Below are positions 52,946-64,000 of a stretch of DNA of 64,000 nt, in pieces. The notes under the pieces were generated by a model. The model saw only the letters and a list, made by a program, of their open reading frames with translations, ran no database searches and was not told the origin of the DNA. How positions within the stretch are numbered: position 1 is the stretch's first letter; every line of letters starts with the position of its first letter. A program made the translations under genes and the position numbers. This DNA comes from Elephas maximus indicus (Eukaryota; Chordata; Mammalia; Proboscidea; Elephantidae): positions 106,406,480 to 106,470,479 of the forward strand of contig NC_064825.1 in NCBI RefSeq assembly GCF_024166365.1, read 5' to 3'.

Positions 52946-55900
52946 CTGGATATCATCAAGACTTATGGCAACCTTATGTGCAACAAAAGCTAACCCTCTG
53001 CTTTACCAAGCATGGTGTCTTTCTCCAGGGACTGATCCCTCCTGATAATATGTCCAAAATTTGTGAGTCTTAGCGTCACTATTCTTGCTTCTAAGGAGCA
53101 TTCTGGTTGTACTTCCCCAAGACAGATTTCCTCATTCTTTTGGCATTTCATGGTATAATCAATATTTTTTACTAACAACACAACTCAAAGATGTCAATTC
53201 CTCTGTCTTCCTAATTCACCGTCCACTTTTGCATGCATATGTGGCTATTGAAAATACGATGCCTTGCATCAGGTGCACCTTAGTCTTTGACGCAACATCT
53301 TTGCTTTTTAACGCTTTAGAGGGTCTTTGGCAGCAGATTTGCCCAATGCAATGGGTCTTTTGATTTCTCCCTGAGTTTTGATTTGTTGATTGTGAATCCA
53401 AGTAAAATGAAAACCTTGACAACTTCAATTTTTTCTCCGTTTATCATGATGTTGCTCGTTGGTCCAGTTGTGAGGATTTTTGTTTTCTTTATGTTGAGGT
53501 GTAATCCATACTGAAGGCTGTGGTCTTTGATCTTCACTAGTAAGTGCCTCAAGTTCCTCTTCACTTTCAGCAAGCAAGGTTATGTCATCTGCATAACGCA
53601 GGTTGTTAATGAGTCTTCCTCCAATCCTGATGCCCCGTTCTTCTTCATATAGTCCAGCTTCTCATATTATTTGTTCAGCATACAGACTGAATAAGTATGG
53701 TGAAAGGATCCAACCTTGACGCATATCTTTCCTGACATTAAACCATGCCTCTTGTTCTGTTGAAACGATTGCCTCTTGTTTTATGCACAGATTTCTCATG
53801 AGCACAATTAAGGCTTCTGGAATTCCTTTTCTTTGCAAAGTGATCTATAATTTGTTATGAGCCAATCAGTAGAAGGCCTTTGTATACTCAATAAAACACA
53901 GCTAAACATCTTTCTGGTGTTCTCTGCTTTGGTAAGGGTCAGTCTGACATCAGCAATGATAACCCTGGTTCCGTGTCCACATCTGAATATGGCTTGAATT
54001 TTTGGCAGCTCCCTGTTGATGTACTACTGCAGCTGCGTTTGAATGTTGTTCAGCAAGGTTTTAATTGAGGTTTATATAATGATAATGTTCAATAATTTCC
54101 ACATGTCTTGGGATCACCATTCTTTGAAATAGGCTTAAAAATGGATCTCTTCCAGTTGGTTGGCCAGGTAGCTGACTTCCAAATTTCTTGTCAAAGAGTG
54201 AGCACGTCCAGCGATGCTTCTGTTTGTTGAAACAACTCAATTGGTATTCCATCATTTCATGATGACTTGTTTTTTGCCGATGACTTCAGTGCAGCTTGGC
54301 CCTCTTCCTTCACTACCATCAGTTCTTGATCATATACTACCTCCTGAAATAGTTGAACACTGACCAACTGTATTTGGTATAGTGACTCCACATATTTATT
54401 CCATCTTCTTTTGATACTTACTGTGTCTTTTAATATTTTCTCTGTAGAATCCTTCAAGATTGCAACTCGAAGATTTTATTTTTTCTTTATTCAGTTATTT
54501 TAACTTGACCAATGGCAAGCATACTCTTCATTTTTAGTTTCCTAACTCCAGGTCTTTGCACATGGCGTAACAATACTTTACTCTTCTGGAGACACCTTTT
54601 GAAATCTCTTGTTCAGCTCTTTTACTTCATCATTTCTACCATTTGCTTTAGCTACTAGAAGTTCAAGAGCAAGTTTGGACATCCATTTAGGTTATTTCTT
54701 TCTTTCCTGTCTTTCAAACGACCTCTTACTTTCTTCATGTATGATGTCCTTGATGTTATTCCATAGGTTGTCTGGTCTTAGGTCATCAGTGCTCAACGTG
54801 TCAAATCTATTCTTGAGATAGTCTCTAAACTAAGGTGGGATATGCTCAACATCATACTTCGGCTCTCATGGACTTGTTGTAATTTTCTTCAGCTTTTACC
54901 TGAATTTGCATATGAACAATTGCCAGTCTGTTCGGAAGTCTGTCCCTGGCCTTGTTCTGACTGATGATGTCGAGTTTTCCCACTGTCATTTTCCACAGAT
55001 GTAGTAGATTTAATTCCTGTGTGTTTCATCTTGGGAGGTCCATATGTGTTGTCAAGTTTTTTGCTGTTGGAAGAAGGGATTTGCAATGAAAAAGGTCACT
55101 GGTCTTGCAAAATTCTATTATGTGATCTCTAGCATCGTTTCTATCCCCAAGGTCATATTCGCCAGCTACCAATCCTTCTTCTTTGTTTCCAACTTTCAAC
55201 TTTCAAATTCCAATCACCAGTAATTTTCATTGCATCCTGATTGTATGTTCCGTCAGACTACAGAGTTGGTAAAAATCTTCAATTTCTTCATCTTTAGCCT
55301 TAGTGGTTGGTGTGTAAATTTGAGTAGTAGTCATATTAGCTTGTCTTCCTTGTAGCCATATGGGTATTATCCCATGACTGACAGGATTGTATTTGAGGCT
55401 AGATCTTGAAATGCTCTTTTTGAAGATGAATGCAATGCCATTCTTCTTCAAGCTGTCATTCCGGGCATGGTAGACAATATGATTGTCTGGTCCAAAATGA
55501 CCAGTACCAGTCTCTTACAGCTCACTAATGCCTAGGATATCAATCTTTATGTGTTCCATTTCATTCTGATTATTTCCAGTTTTCCTAGATTCCTACTTCT
55601 TACGTTCTAGGCTCTGACTATTAATGGATGTTTGCAGTTGTTTCTTCTCCTTTTGAGTCTTACTGCATCACCAAATGAAGGTCCCAAAAGCTTGAGTCTG
55701 TCCATATCAGTACTTTGAGGAGACAGCTCTTTCCCAGTCATATTTTGAGTTCCTTCCAATCTGAGGTCTCATCTTCCAGCACTCTATCAGACAGTGTTCT
55801 GGAGTTATTCAGAAGATTTTCACTGGCTAATTCTTTTCATAAGTAGTTGCCCGGGTCCTTTTTCTTAGTCTGTCTTAGCCTGGAAGCTCAGCTGAAAAAC

Positions 55901-56008
55901 ATCCACCATGAGTGACCCTGTTGGTTTTTGAGTACCAGGGGCATAGCTTCCACCATCACAGAAACACACAAGCAACCACATTTCTTCAAAATGACGTACA
56001 TGTGCAGG
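52946..56008 (-). mobile_element. RTE/BovB-type LINE, near full length, uninterrupted
   Basis: The counterpart of 813-2601 plus 9326-10537, about 3.06 kb. The 3' end lies next to the OR8J scrap and the 5' end at 56008 abuts the minus-strand OR5T pseudogene. Landmarks: RT thumb LHLNIKKTKILTTGP (about 53490), LAKNKSS-like region (54257-54300), and endonuclease parts SISRSSLKYN and QIYTPTTKAK (55300-55420). Many stops and frame changes; dead. It has the L1-empty site at about 54798-54812. Confidence 0.9.
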
Positions 56009-56650
56009 AATATCTCAACATAAGCCATGGCGTAGAAGAGTAGAAGCTGCTTCATGAGCGTGTCAGAACAGGAGATAGCAAGGAGTGGAGGGATTCCACA
56101 AAAGACCTGTGTGATTTCATTGGATGCACAGAAGGTAAGGCTACAAGTTGCTAGTATGTGTAAAGTAGCATGCAAAATACCACCAACATATGAAGCAGTC
56201 ATGAGTGACACATAGTCTGTGGGTGACATATTGACTAAATACAGAAGTATGTTGGGGATTCCTACATATTGGTGATATGCCATTGTCACCAAGACAAGCA
56301 TTCTGTGGTTCCAAAAGTAACAACCAGCAGCAGCTTTGTTGCACATCTAAGGAATGAAATGGCTTTATCCTCTGACAGAAAGTTAACCAACTTTTTTGTG
56401 GCAAAAACTGAAAAATAGCAGGCATCTAAGAATGATATCACACTCAGAATTAGTACATGAGGTTGTGGAGTTAGGAACCCATCATGACTAGTAACACCAG
56501 TCCCATATTTCCCACCAGAATAAAAATACAGATTGCAAGAAATAGTAAAAAGAGATAAACTTATAGCTCAAAATCATCTGTGAAGACCAGCAATGTGACT
56601 TCAGTGATGTTCTCCAAATGAATCTTGTATGGATCCTGTCATGATGACAG
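56009..56650 (-). pseudogene. OR5T: OR5T-like olfactory receptor pseudogene, 3' end missing
   Basis: The counterpart of 10538-11180. Readable parts on the minus strand: [76 protein letters not shown] and LLLFYAMAYVEIF, where the receptor ends at the RTE boundary. The frame then runs on into RTE leader sequence to a stop at 55888. DRY is HQY, and the TM1-TM3 half is in other frames. It shares the truncation and NILLY with the other copy, so it died before the duplication. Confidence 0.88.
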
Positions 56651-56692
56651 CACTAACACTTTGGATGTTATTTATAGGTTCTAAATAAAATT

Positions 56693-56905
56693 GGATTCTC
56701 TTGCTGGTAAAGAATTAACATATTTGCTGCTAACTGAAATTCCGGTGGTTCAGTTCTACCCAGAGGCAACTCAGAAGAAAGAACTGACAATCTACTGTAA
56801 AAAATCAGTCTTTGAAAATCTTGTGGAGCACACTTCTACTCTGACACACTTGGGATCACCTCGAGTTGGAATCTACTAGACAACTAGATGGCAATTGGTA
56901 ATTGC
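56693..56905 (+). mobile_element. AfroSINE, diverged
   Basis: The counterpart of 11297-11506 (TTAACATATTTGCTGCTAAC to TAGATGGCAATTGGTAATTG). Confidence 0.7.
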
Positions 56906-57377
56906 AATACTCTCTGAAACAAAGTGCACCCGATTACATCTTCTTGTTTGTTCCTGAGAAGGGCATGATAATATCCTAGGCAACGATGGGGCTAAAAACC
57001 AAGAACCAAATCCATTACTCTCTGTTGATTCTAACCCCTAGTGATCCTTTAAGACATAGTAAAACTGCCCCTTAGAGTTTCCATCTTTGTTACTGCATTC
57101 TGCCTTTGGGCTTGTCAGTAAAATAATAGTGTCTGTTGGTTATTCTCTGGATATTCTTGGTGGTGTAATTTTTAGGCAACCCTTGATGACCCGTTCTTGT
57201 CTGTAGAGCAAGAACGTGATTTAATGAATGAAAGTATATTTTATACCAAATCTGGTCTTGTTAAAGCAATGATCTACTTTATTATAGGGAAAGGGAGAAT
57301 TGATAGAAGAGTAAAGTTTCTTCAAAGAGGCATTTCTGTTGGCTAGTCTTTAGGAAAATCATAACTGTTAGTGTTTA
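56906..57377. other. No gene; antisense AfroSINE piece at about 57000-57075
   Basis: The counterpart of 11507-11984. Confidence 0.6.
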
Positions 57378-57595
57378 TGACACAGTGCACGAGCAACACA
57401 AATGGTTAAAACACTGGCTGGTAATCGAAAGTTTAGAGGATAAAATTCACTCAGAGGTGCCTCAGAAGAAAGGCCTGGTGATCTACTTCTGAAAAATCAG
57501 CCAATGAAGCCTTATGGAACACAGTGCTGCTCTGACACGCATGGCATTGCCGTGAGTCAGAGTCAACTAGATGACAAATTGTTGGTTGTGTTCAT
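57378..57595 (+). mobile_element. AfroSINE, diverged
   Basis: The counterpart of 11985-12205 (CAAATGGTTAAAACACTGGC to GCCGTGAGTCAGAGTCAACT). Confidence 0.75.
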
Positions 57596-57637
57596 GATTT
57601 GTTGATTTCAATTTAAGAGGGTATAGACATTAACCCA

Positions 57638-57800
57638 AAAAACAAACCAATAATAAATATTGCCTTCTATCAATTCCAACTCATAGCAACCCTACAAGAG
57701 AGAGTAGAACTGCTCTACGGTTTTCCAAGGAGCTGTTGGTGGGTTTGAACTGATGACTTTTAGCAGCCAAGTTCTTAACCACTGTACCATCAGGGCTCCC
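57638..57800 (-). mobile_element. AfroSINE
   Basis: The counterpart of 12246-12408. Confidence 0.85.
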
Positions 57801-57810
57801 TATACAGGCT

Positions 57811-57980
57811 AAAACCAAAATATCAAACTCATTGCCATTGAGTCAATTCTGACTCACAGAGACTCTACATGACAGAGTGGAACTTTCCCACAGGGTTTCT
57901 AAGAAAGGCCGGTGGATTTGAAATGCCAAACTTTTGGTTAACAGCTGAGCTCTTAACCACTCCACAACCAGTTCTCCCTA
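57811..57980 (-). mobile_element. AfroSINE
   Basis: The counterpart of 12416-12585 (AAACTCATTGCCATTGAGTC onward). Confidence 0.85.
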
Positions 57981-58239
57981 TAGTGGCTAGGAACCTGAAA
58001 ACATAGAATCTAATTTTTTTCTTTTTCTTTTTTTTTAATAAAACATGTTCCATCAGTAAGACTAAAAATATATCAGTTTCTCAACTCTTATACAGTTATA
58101 AAGTCAGAAAACTCAAAGTACCAGGTGTCCATCAGAACAGTACTACAAAGACTGGGCTTCAGAAGAAAGAAAGCCATGATAGCAGCTACCAGGTATTGTT
58201 AAGTGGATTCCAGGGGCTAGGAGTTTTATAGGCATTACT

Positions 58240-59400
58240 GTATTGTCTTAGTTATCTAGTGCTGCTGCAACAGAAATACTACAAGTGGATGACTATAACA
58301 AAGAAATTTATTTTCTCACAGTCTAGTAGGCTAGAAGTCCAAATTTAGGGCATTAGCTCCTGGAGAAACCCTCTCTCTGTTGGCTCTGTAGGAAAGCCCT
58401 TCTTGTCAGTCTCCCCCTGGACTAGAAGCTTCTCTGCACAGGAAGCCCCGGTCCAAAGAATGTGCTCTGCTTCTGGTGCTTCTTTCTTGGTGGTATGACC
58501 AGCTCAGCTTGATGTGTTACTTGACCTCTCAGCTCTCGAGCCTCACACCCACGTCTTACCTGCTGGGGCAAGTGTTCCAAAGTTCAGAACTTCACCAATA
58601 AATACTTGGAGGCAACCCACTCCACCAGGAAGCCTCCTGTGCATGGGTACTCAGCTCTCTTGATCTGTGGGTCAGCTCCAACACTGCCTGGCAATGGTCT
58701 CCTGGTTCTCTTGCTGCTAGTTCACTGTTGCTGCTGGTCCTCTGTTGCTGTTTATCACCACCTGAGCCTTCTCTGGTGTTAACAGTTCTCCTCACTTCCT
58801 TCTTAGTCTTCTATTCATTCACAGCTTCAAAGCGTGTTCCACATTGTAGCTATCTGTTGGAGCAGCACACCACTTTCTGGGTCTCAAATTCTGTCTTAGT
58901 TATGTAGTGCTGGTGTTACAGAAATACCACAAGGGAATGGCTTTAACATAGAGAAATTTATTTTCTCACAGTATAGTAGGCTAGAAGTTCAAATTCAGGA
59001 CATGAGCTCCAGGGGAGGGTTTCTCTTTCTGTTGGCTCTGAAGGAAGATCTTTCTTGTCAATCTTCACCTAGGCTAGGATTTTCTTGGCACAGAAATCCC
59101 CATCCAAAGGACTCCCTCTGCTCATGGTGCTTCTTTCTTGGTGGTGTAAGGTCCTACCTCTCTGCTTGTTTCCCTATTCTTTTATCTCTTATAAGATAAA
59201 AGGTGGTACAGTCCACACTCCAGGGAAACTCCTTTTACATTGAGTCAGGGATGTGATCTTAGTAAGGGTATTACAATCCTAACCTAACCTCCTTTAACAA
59301 AAAATTGCAATCACAAAATGGAGAACAACCACACAATGTTGGGAATCATGGCCAAACCAAGTTGACACATATTTTGGGGGAACACAATTCAATCCATGAC
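58240..59400 (-). mobile_element. MaLR-type LTR element fossil
   Basis: The counterpart of 12836-13994: two LTR portions around a short internal part, starting at about 59400 (TGTCATGGATTGAATTGTGT in sense). Old, non-coding, ERVL-MaLR group. Confidence 0.75.
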
Positions 59401-60394
59401 ATGTATATAATCTACATAGCACCCTGCACACTAAATAATTTTGTGCTGTTTTATAGATGAGAGAAAGAAACGAAGCCTAGCTAGACATAAAACTTGACCA
59501 AGGTCACCCGGATAGTTACTATTCAAGCAAGGATTCACTCCATATTTCTCTAATCCCACTTGACCATATGCAATCCCATGGTGCCATGCCATTATTCTGG
59601 AATCATCAGCCCCTAAAGTAATACAAAAATAACATTCTCACATTTTTGAATTAGTTGTTAAAGTCATCCACCTTAAATAGGCATGAAATTGGAAAATGTA
59701 TATATACCGAAAATGGCTTCTAGAGAAAAATATGTTTTAAAAGAATTTGTACCCTCCATGAGGAAAAAAAAAAAATTATATTCACAAATTAAGCATATAA
59801 CAGAATGCTGGTTGAAATTTCATTTTCTTTCTATTTAATAATTTCCCAGACTTTTCAATTTGTTTCTGTTTTTAGTTGCTGTAGAGTCAATTTCGACTCA
59901 TAGTGACCCTAAGTATGACAGAAGAAAATACTGCCCAGTCCTGGGCCATCCTCACAATCATGTTTTAATTTTTAAATATAGCTACTTAATTCTACTATTC
60001 TGATACCATCCATAAGGAAAATCAAAGCAAATTTCTGATTTCCACTGTTATTGACTTACTTATGTAGGGGGTCCTTTCTGTTTTCTATGTTCTCAGGAAA
60101 CATTCCGTTTTTAATACAAGTCTGAATTATCTAGAATCACCTAATTCAGATTTAAATACCGAGACATATACTCTAGTTGGAGATTAAATTTTCAAACTTC
60201 TAAAATATTTTGTATGTGATGACTTTTTTCCCTCCTACCTGTAGAACTGAACTGCTCACTCAAAGTATGCTATGATTGTGTTTGGATCCTTAAGCATTTG
60301 TCTTGAGCTCGTCTTGTAGCCCACAGGGGATGCACCAAGGACAAAAATTGCTAATCCTCTTTTGGGACAGAATAGTAACAACAACAATAAAAAA
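59401..60394. other. Intergenic, no gene; RTE/SINE scrap at 59870-59965 (minus)
   Basis: The counterpart of 13995-15016. The scrap reads GTAGAGTCAATTTCGACTCA then GTGACCCTAAG. Confidence 0.65.
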
Positions 60395-60756
<362 letters not shown>

Positions 60757-60920
60757 AAAAACCAAACCCAGTGCCGTCGAGTAATTTCCGACTCATACTG
60801 ACCCTATAGGACAGAGTAGAACTGCCCCATAGAGCTTTCAAGGAGTGCCTGGTGGATTCGAACTGCTGACCCTTTGGTTAGCAATCATAGCTCTTAACCA
60901 CTATCCCACCAGGGTTTCCA
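60757..60920 (-). mobile_element. AfroSINE inserted in the tetranucleotide array
   Basis: Antisense and well preserved: AAACCCAGTGCCGTCGAGTA, GACAGAGTAGAACTGCCCC, CACTATCCCACCAGGGTTTC. GATAGATGAT-type repeat lies on both sides. The paralogous array at 15017-15265 has no SINE. Confidence 0.93.
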
Positions 60921-60942
60921 GATAGATGATAGACAGAAAAAT

Positions 60943-60975
<33 letters not shown>

Positions 60976-61035
60976 TAGATAGGTACGTACGTATGTATGT
61001 ACGTACATACATACATATATACATACATACATACT
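60921..61035. repeat. (GATA)n/(GACA)n then (GTAC/CATA)n array
   Basis: Continuation of the array after the SINE, ending in TACGTACGTATGTATG and CATACATA units. Confidence 0.95.
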
Positions 61036-61609
61036 TTCCACAATAACAAGAGAATGGCTCTGGAATAATGAACTACTTGGTAAAAATTATTAAATGAATT
61101 ACTTTGGCCTCTGGAAAACTGATCCCTTAGTGGAAAAGATTATGGCTGAGAATTGGAAAATAAATCTAATAATAGAGAACATATTCCTAGCTCTGATGCT
61201 AATTAGCTATGTGTCATTGGTTAATAAATTAAATTCCCTGAGAGTTTCCTCCTTCTGGAAATATAATCTGTTTAATCCTCTCCAAATCCCGTGAAAATGT
61301 ATATTATGAAGTAATGTGAAAGCAAATCATCTGTCAGAATTTGTAATTGTTTAATAAAAATAACAATTTCTCATCTTAATTATAAGGTTCTAGATTTCTA
61401 AGTTCTATGGGTTTTAGATGTTAGGTCCCTGAAAGTTTAATATAAGAGATAAGATATTAATACACATAATTGTACTACAAACAGGTGGATGAGAAGCTAT
61501 AAGAGTAGAGACGTTTCGCAGAGATAACTATTAATATTCTATGTGATAGAACATTAGAATATCGGAGATCTGGCAGAGTACAAGATCAAAGTTTTTCAGT
61601 CCTAGAGGG
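61036..61609. other. Intergenic, no gene seen
   Basis: The counterpart of 15266-15849. Confidence 0.6.
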
Positions 61610-62400
61610 CCTTTCTAATCTTATATTCTAATTTATAGATTAGAAGCAATGCTGTGCGGAGTCTTATCATGGTAGATTTAGGCATTCTGTAATTCTGTGG
61701 ATAGTAGTTTTGCAGAAACACTGTGTATAGGAAAAGCAAATCCATAATATCCAAAGGAAACGTCTAGCCCAATAACAACAACATTGTCTTTTCCATGATG
61801 GAAGCTGACCAATGTAATCAATCTGCCATCAGGTAGCTACCTGGTTGATCACTCAGGGGGATGGCATCATACTGGGTACTCAGTGTTGATCTCTGCTGCT
61901 TGCAGATCGTGCATTCAGCGGTAGCCATAGTCAGGTTGTCTTTGGAGAGTGGAAATTCATGTTTCTGCACTCAAACTTAACCTCCATGACTTCAAATATG
62001 ACCACTCTGTCCATGAACCCACTGGGCAATGACAGGATCTGCCGGGCAAAGAAACTAACTGGTATACACAGAACAGATCATCCTACTAACTTGGCTATTA
62101 AAACCTTCTTTTGCTAAGGTCACTCACTGGTGAGTATTCACATGGGACTCAAGTATCCTCATATTTTTGGCCCATTCAGAAAGATCTATTCATATACCTC
62201 TTCCCCAGACATCCCTTTCACTAATTTTCCAATTACATTCCTTCCAAGTCCCTGACCATTCGACCGAACTATTGACCAGTGTCACAACTTTGTCCATTTT
62301 CTTTATAAGCAAAGTAGACAACCTGGTCCATGTCTGGTGGATTTTCCACCTTTATATTAAAAATCTATAGCCTTGACTTTAAAAACTAGCTGTTAAATAA
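61610..62400 (-). mobile_element. ERV1-type endogenous retrovirus pol fossil (RNase H to integrase)
   Basis: The counterpart of 15850-16640. The integrase-core word QIDYIGQLPSWK is legible on the minus strand here (about 61800), as are RNase H words toward 62330. Broken, old, with no LTR attached. Confidence 0.75.
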
Positions 62401-62504
62401 ATTAATCTTATCTTCAGAGCAGGCATTACTTTCACGGAGTAAATAGTGACAAGGAGACAGCATGAGAGAGGCTTCTGGGTTACTGAATTCCATCGATCTA
62501 CAAC

Positions 62505-62650
62505 GAGATGGATTGACACAGTGACTGCAATATTGGGCACTAGCACAGTAACATTTGTGAGGGTAGTGCAGGACTGGGCAGTGTTTCCTTCAGTTCTGCA
62601 TAGGGTATCTATGAGTTCGAGCCAACTCAATACTACCTAGCAACACAACA
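62505..62650 (+). mobile_element. RTE 3'-end fragment
   Basis: GATGGATTGACACAGTGACT to CTCAATACTACCTAGCAAC, the counterpart of 16745-16893. Confidence 0.8.
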
Positions 62651-64000
62651 ATAGATCTACAGGTCTTGGCTGCCAAAGTGATATTTTGCAGTTGGAAAGT
62701 ATATATTGGTGTAGCTGTCTTTTTTGAGACCTACATCTTCGAGAGCACACCTTCTCTTTTTTGAAAAGTTCCTTTCCAGTCTTTCCATCCTATTTGATTT
62801 AAATTCTCCTCTTAGTTTTTTTTTTTTCCTCTCTTGGTAAAGCCTTGTCCTTTTTGAAGGAATTGTGTGGTGCTTACTTCTGACATCCTCAATGACCCAG
62901 AGCACCATCTGAGTCTCCGCAATCCTTTTGTGATTCTTTCTTGTGGGTTTGGGCGAGGATGGAAAAGTAGTCACCCACCTGCAGTTGGGATCCTGAATGC
63001 TTTTCCCATTTTCCCTGGTTGATGTTGCTGAGATCCCCACTCAGTAAATTGCTCTCTACTTTCAGGGTCCGGTTATGAAGTTTCCAGGGTTAATACTAAC
63101 TAAAAACCAAGCCAAACCATTTGTTGTCAAATCAGTTCCAACTGGTCCTGTTAATACTTCCCTCTTTGTTTACCCTGTGCCTGCTGCTGTGGGCACCTTA
63201 AAAAAATAAATACCTTAAAATTCTTAAGCTGGCATTAATGGAGGTCTTTTGTGGTTTGGTTTTATCAAAGTTACTTTTTTTTTTTTCTTTTCACTTTCCT
63301 CTTTGCTTGTGCTTTGTTGTTTGTAAGCGATTTTTAAGGAAGTGTTCTAGGGGAGATTCGGAGTTTATTAGTGAGAAATTTCTTTAATTACCTTCTGCTT
63401 ACTAAAAATTTCCTTTTAGTATTTTTGTTGTTGTTGCTGACTCATTTTATAGTAAAGGTTTTACTCAGATGTCCTAATCTCTGTTCTCTATGCGTTCTAA
63501 AAGTGAACAGTGAAAGGAATTCTCAATGTCAGGTTGCATGATTTTATTCAGCTTTTGATTGCTGTGTCACCTCACCATAGACCCTCACACTACGTCCTCT
63601 TAAAAATACGCCTGATCCCCACACGCCTTCCTTATCCCTTGTCTTGGCTTCGCTTGCCTTCACAGTCCTTATAGTCTGTCCTTGTTTATTGGTTGTGTTT
63701 CTCTGCCACACAGTAATCTCTCAAAATGACTTTTCAATAAACACATGGAAGGTTATGCAAGTTATTTCTCTGCTCCAGACTTCAGTTTTCACTAGAGTTG
63801 CTGCTTCCAGCTTGGTTGTCCATCTGAAGCATCTGGAGAATTGTAGAAAATTAAGGATTCTCTTGGTCCTGCTTGTCTACCAGGGTAACACTTCTCTTTG
63901 TATCGAAACATGGGTGCATGTGAGTATGTGTGCCTATGCATTTAGGGTTGTGTATTAGTGTTTTTTTTTTTTTTTTTATTAGTGTTTAGTGCATGTGTAT
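62651..64000. other. Intergenic, unassigned, to window end
   Basis: The counterpart of 16894-18240. A T run lies at 63961-63977, beside a repeated TATTAGTGTTT. No gene is seen. Confidence 0.55.

Overview
This is mammalian genomic DNA, almost certainly from an afrotherian; an elephant or other paenungulate is the best guess. The evidence is the repeat set: many copies of a tRNA-derived SINE with the afrotherian AfroSINE sequence (ending near AGTCAGAATCGACTCGACGGCA), an abundant RTE/BovB-type LINE that shares the SINE's 3' end, and one nearly full-length L1 of its own subfamily. No bacterial or viral genome features are present, and there is no CRISPR array.

The only host genes are olfactory receptors of two subfamilies, OR5T-like and OR8J-like. 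In human these sit together in the chromosome 11 OR cluster (from memory). Two OR5T-like genes have complete reading frames (22891-23907 and 51220-52164). A third enters the window only as its last 72 bases (1-72). The rest are relics: a 3'-half OR5T pseudogene (34668-35210), two minus-strand OR5T pseudogenes (10538-11180, 56009-56650), two OR8J pseudogenes (30261-31206, 40511-41457), and a pair of roughly 90-bp OR8J-like scraps trapped between LINE pieces (722-812, 52847-52945).

The layout is a mosaic of old tandem duplications. Block D1 (1 to about 18240) is repeated at 52110-64000: OR5T 3' end, RTE LINE, minus-strand OR5T pseudogene, SINEs, MaLR-type fossil, tetranucleotide array, ERV1 pol fossil. 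Block D2 (about 18470-24090) is repeated at about 46720-52400: promoter, noncoding exon, intron and coding exon of OR5T. A decayed partial D2 lies at 34668-36290. Block D3 (about 24421-34530, with an OR8J pseudogene) is repeated at about 38254-45035. The order is thus unit a (end of OR5T + D1), unit b (D2 + D3), unit c (truncated D2 + D3) and unit d (D2 + D1).

Because most loci are present twice, insertions can be read against an empty paralogous site in the same window. The L1 at 2602-9325 splits an older RTE with a 14-bp target duplication and is absent from the paralogous RTE. An RTE at 36296-38243 has a classic 5' inversion and an empty site near 24421. AfroSINEs at 39609-39775 and 47947-48103, and a likely solo LTR at 42805-43224, are also private to one copy.

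Both OR5T units with visible upstream DNA keep a matched TATA box, a GTAAG splice donor exactly 62 bp downstream of it, and a pyrimidine-rich TTCTGCAG acceptor about 200 bp before the ATG. This supports a gene model with a short noncoding first exon and an intron of about 3.6 kb. I found no evidence of a novel biological system. The most interesting points are the private residue changes in the two intact receptors, a 92-codon inter-ORF frame in the L1 that overlaps ORF2 as ATGA, a 54-bp perfect palindrome, and the OR fragment sandwiched between LINE copies.
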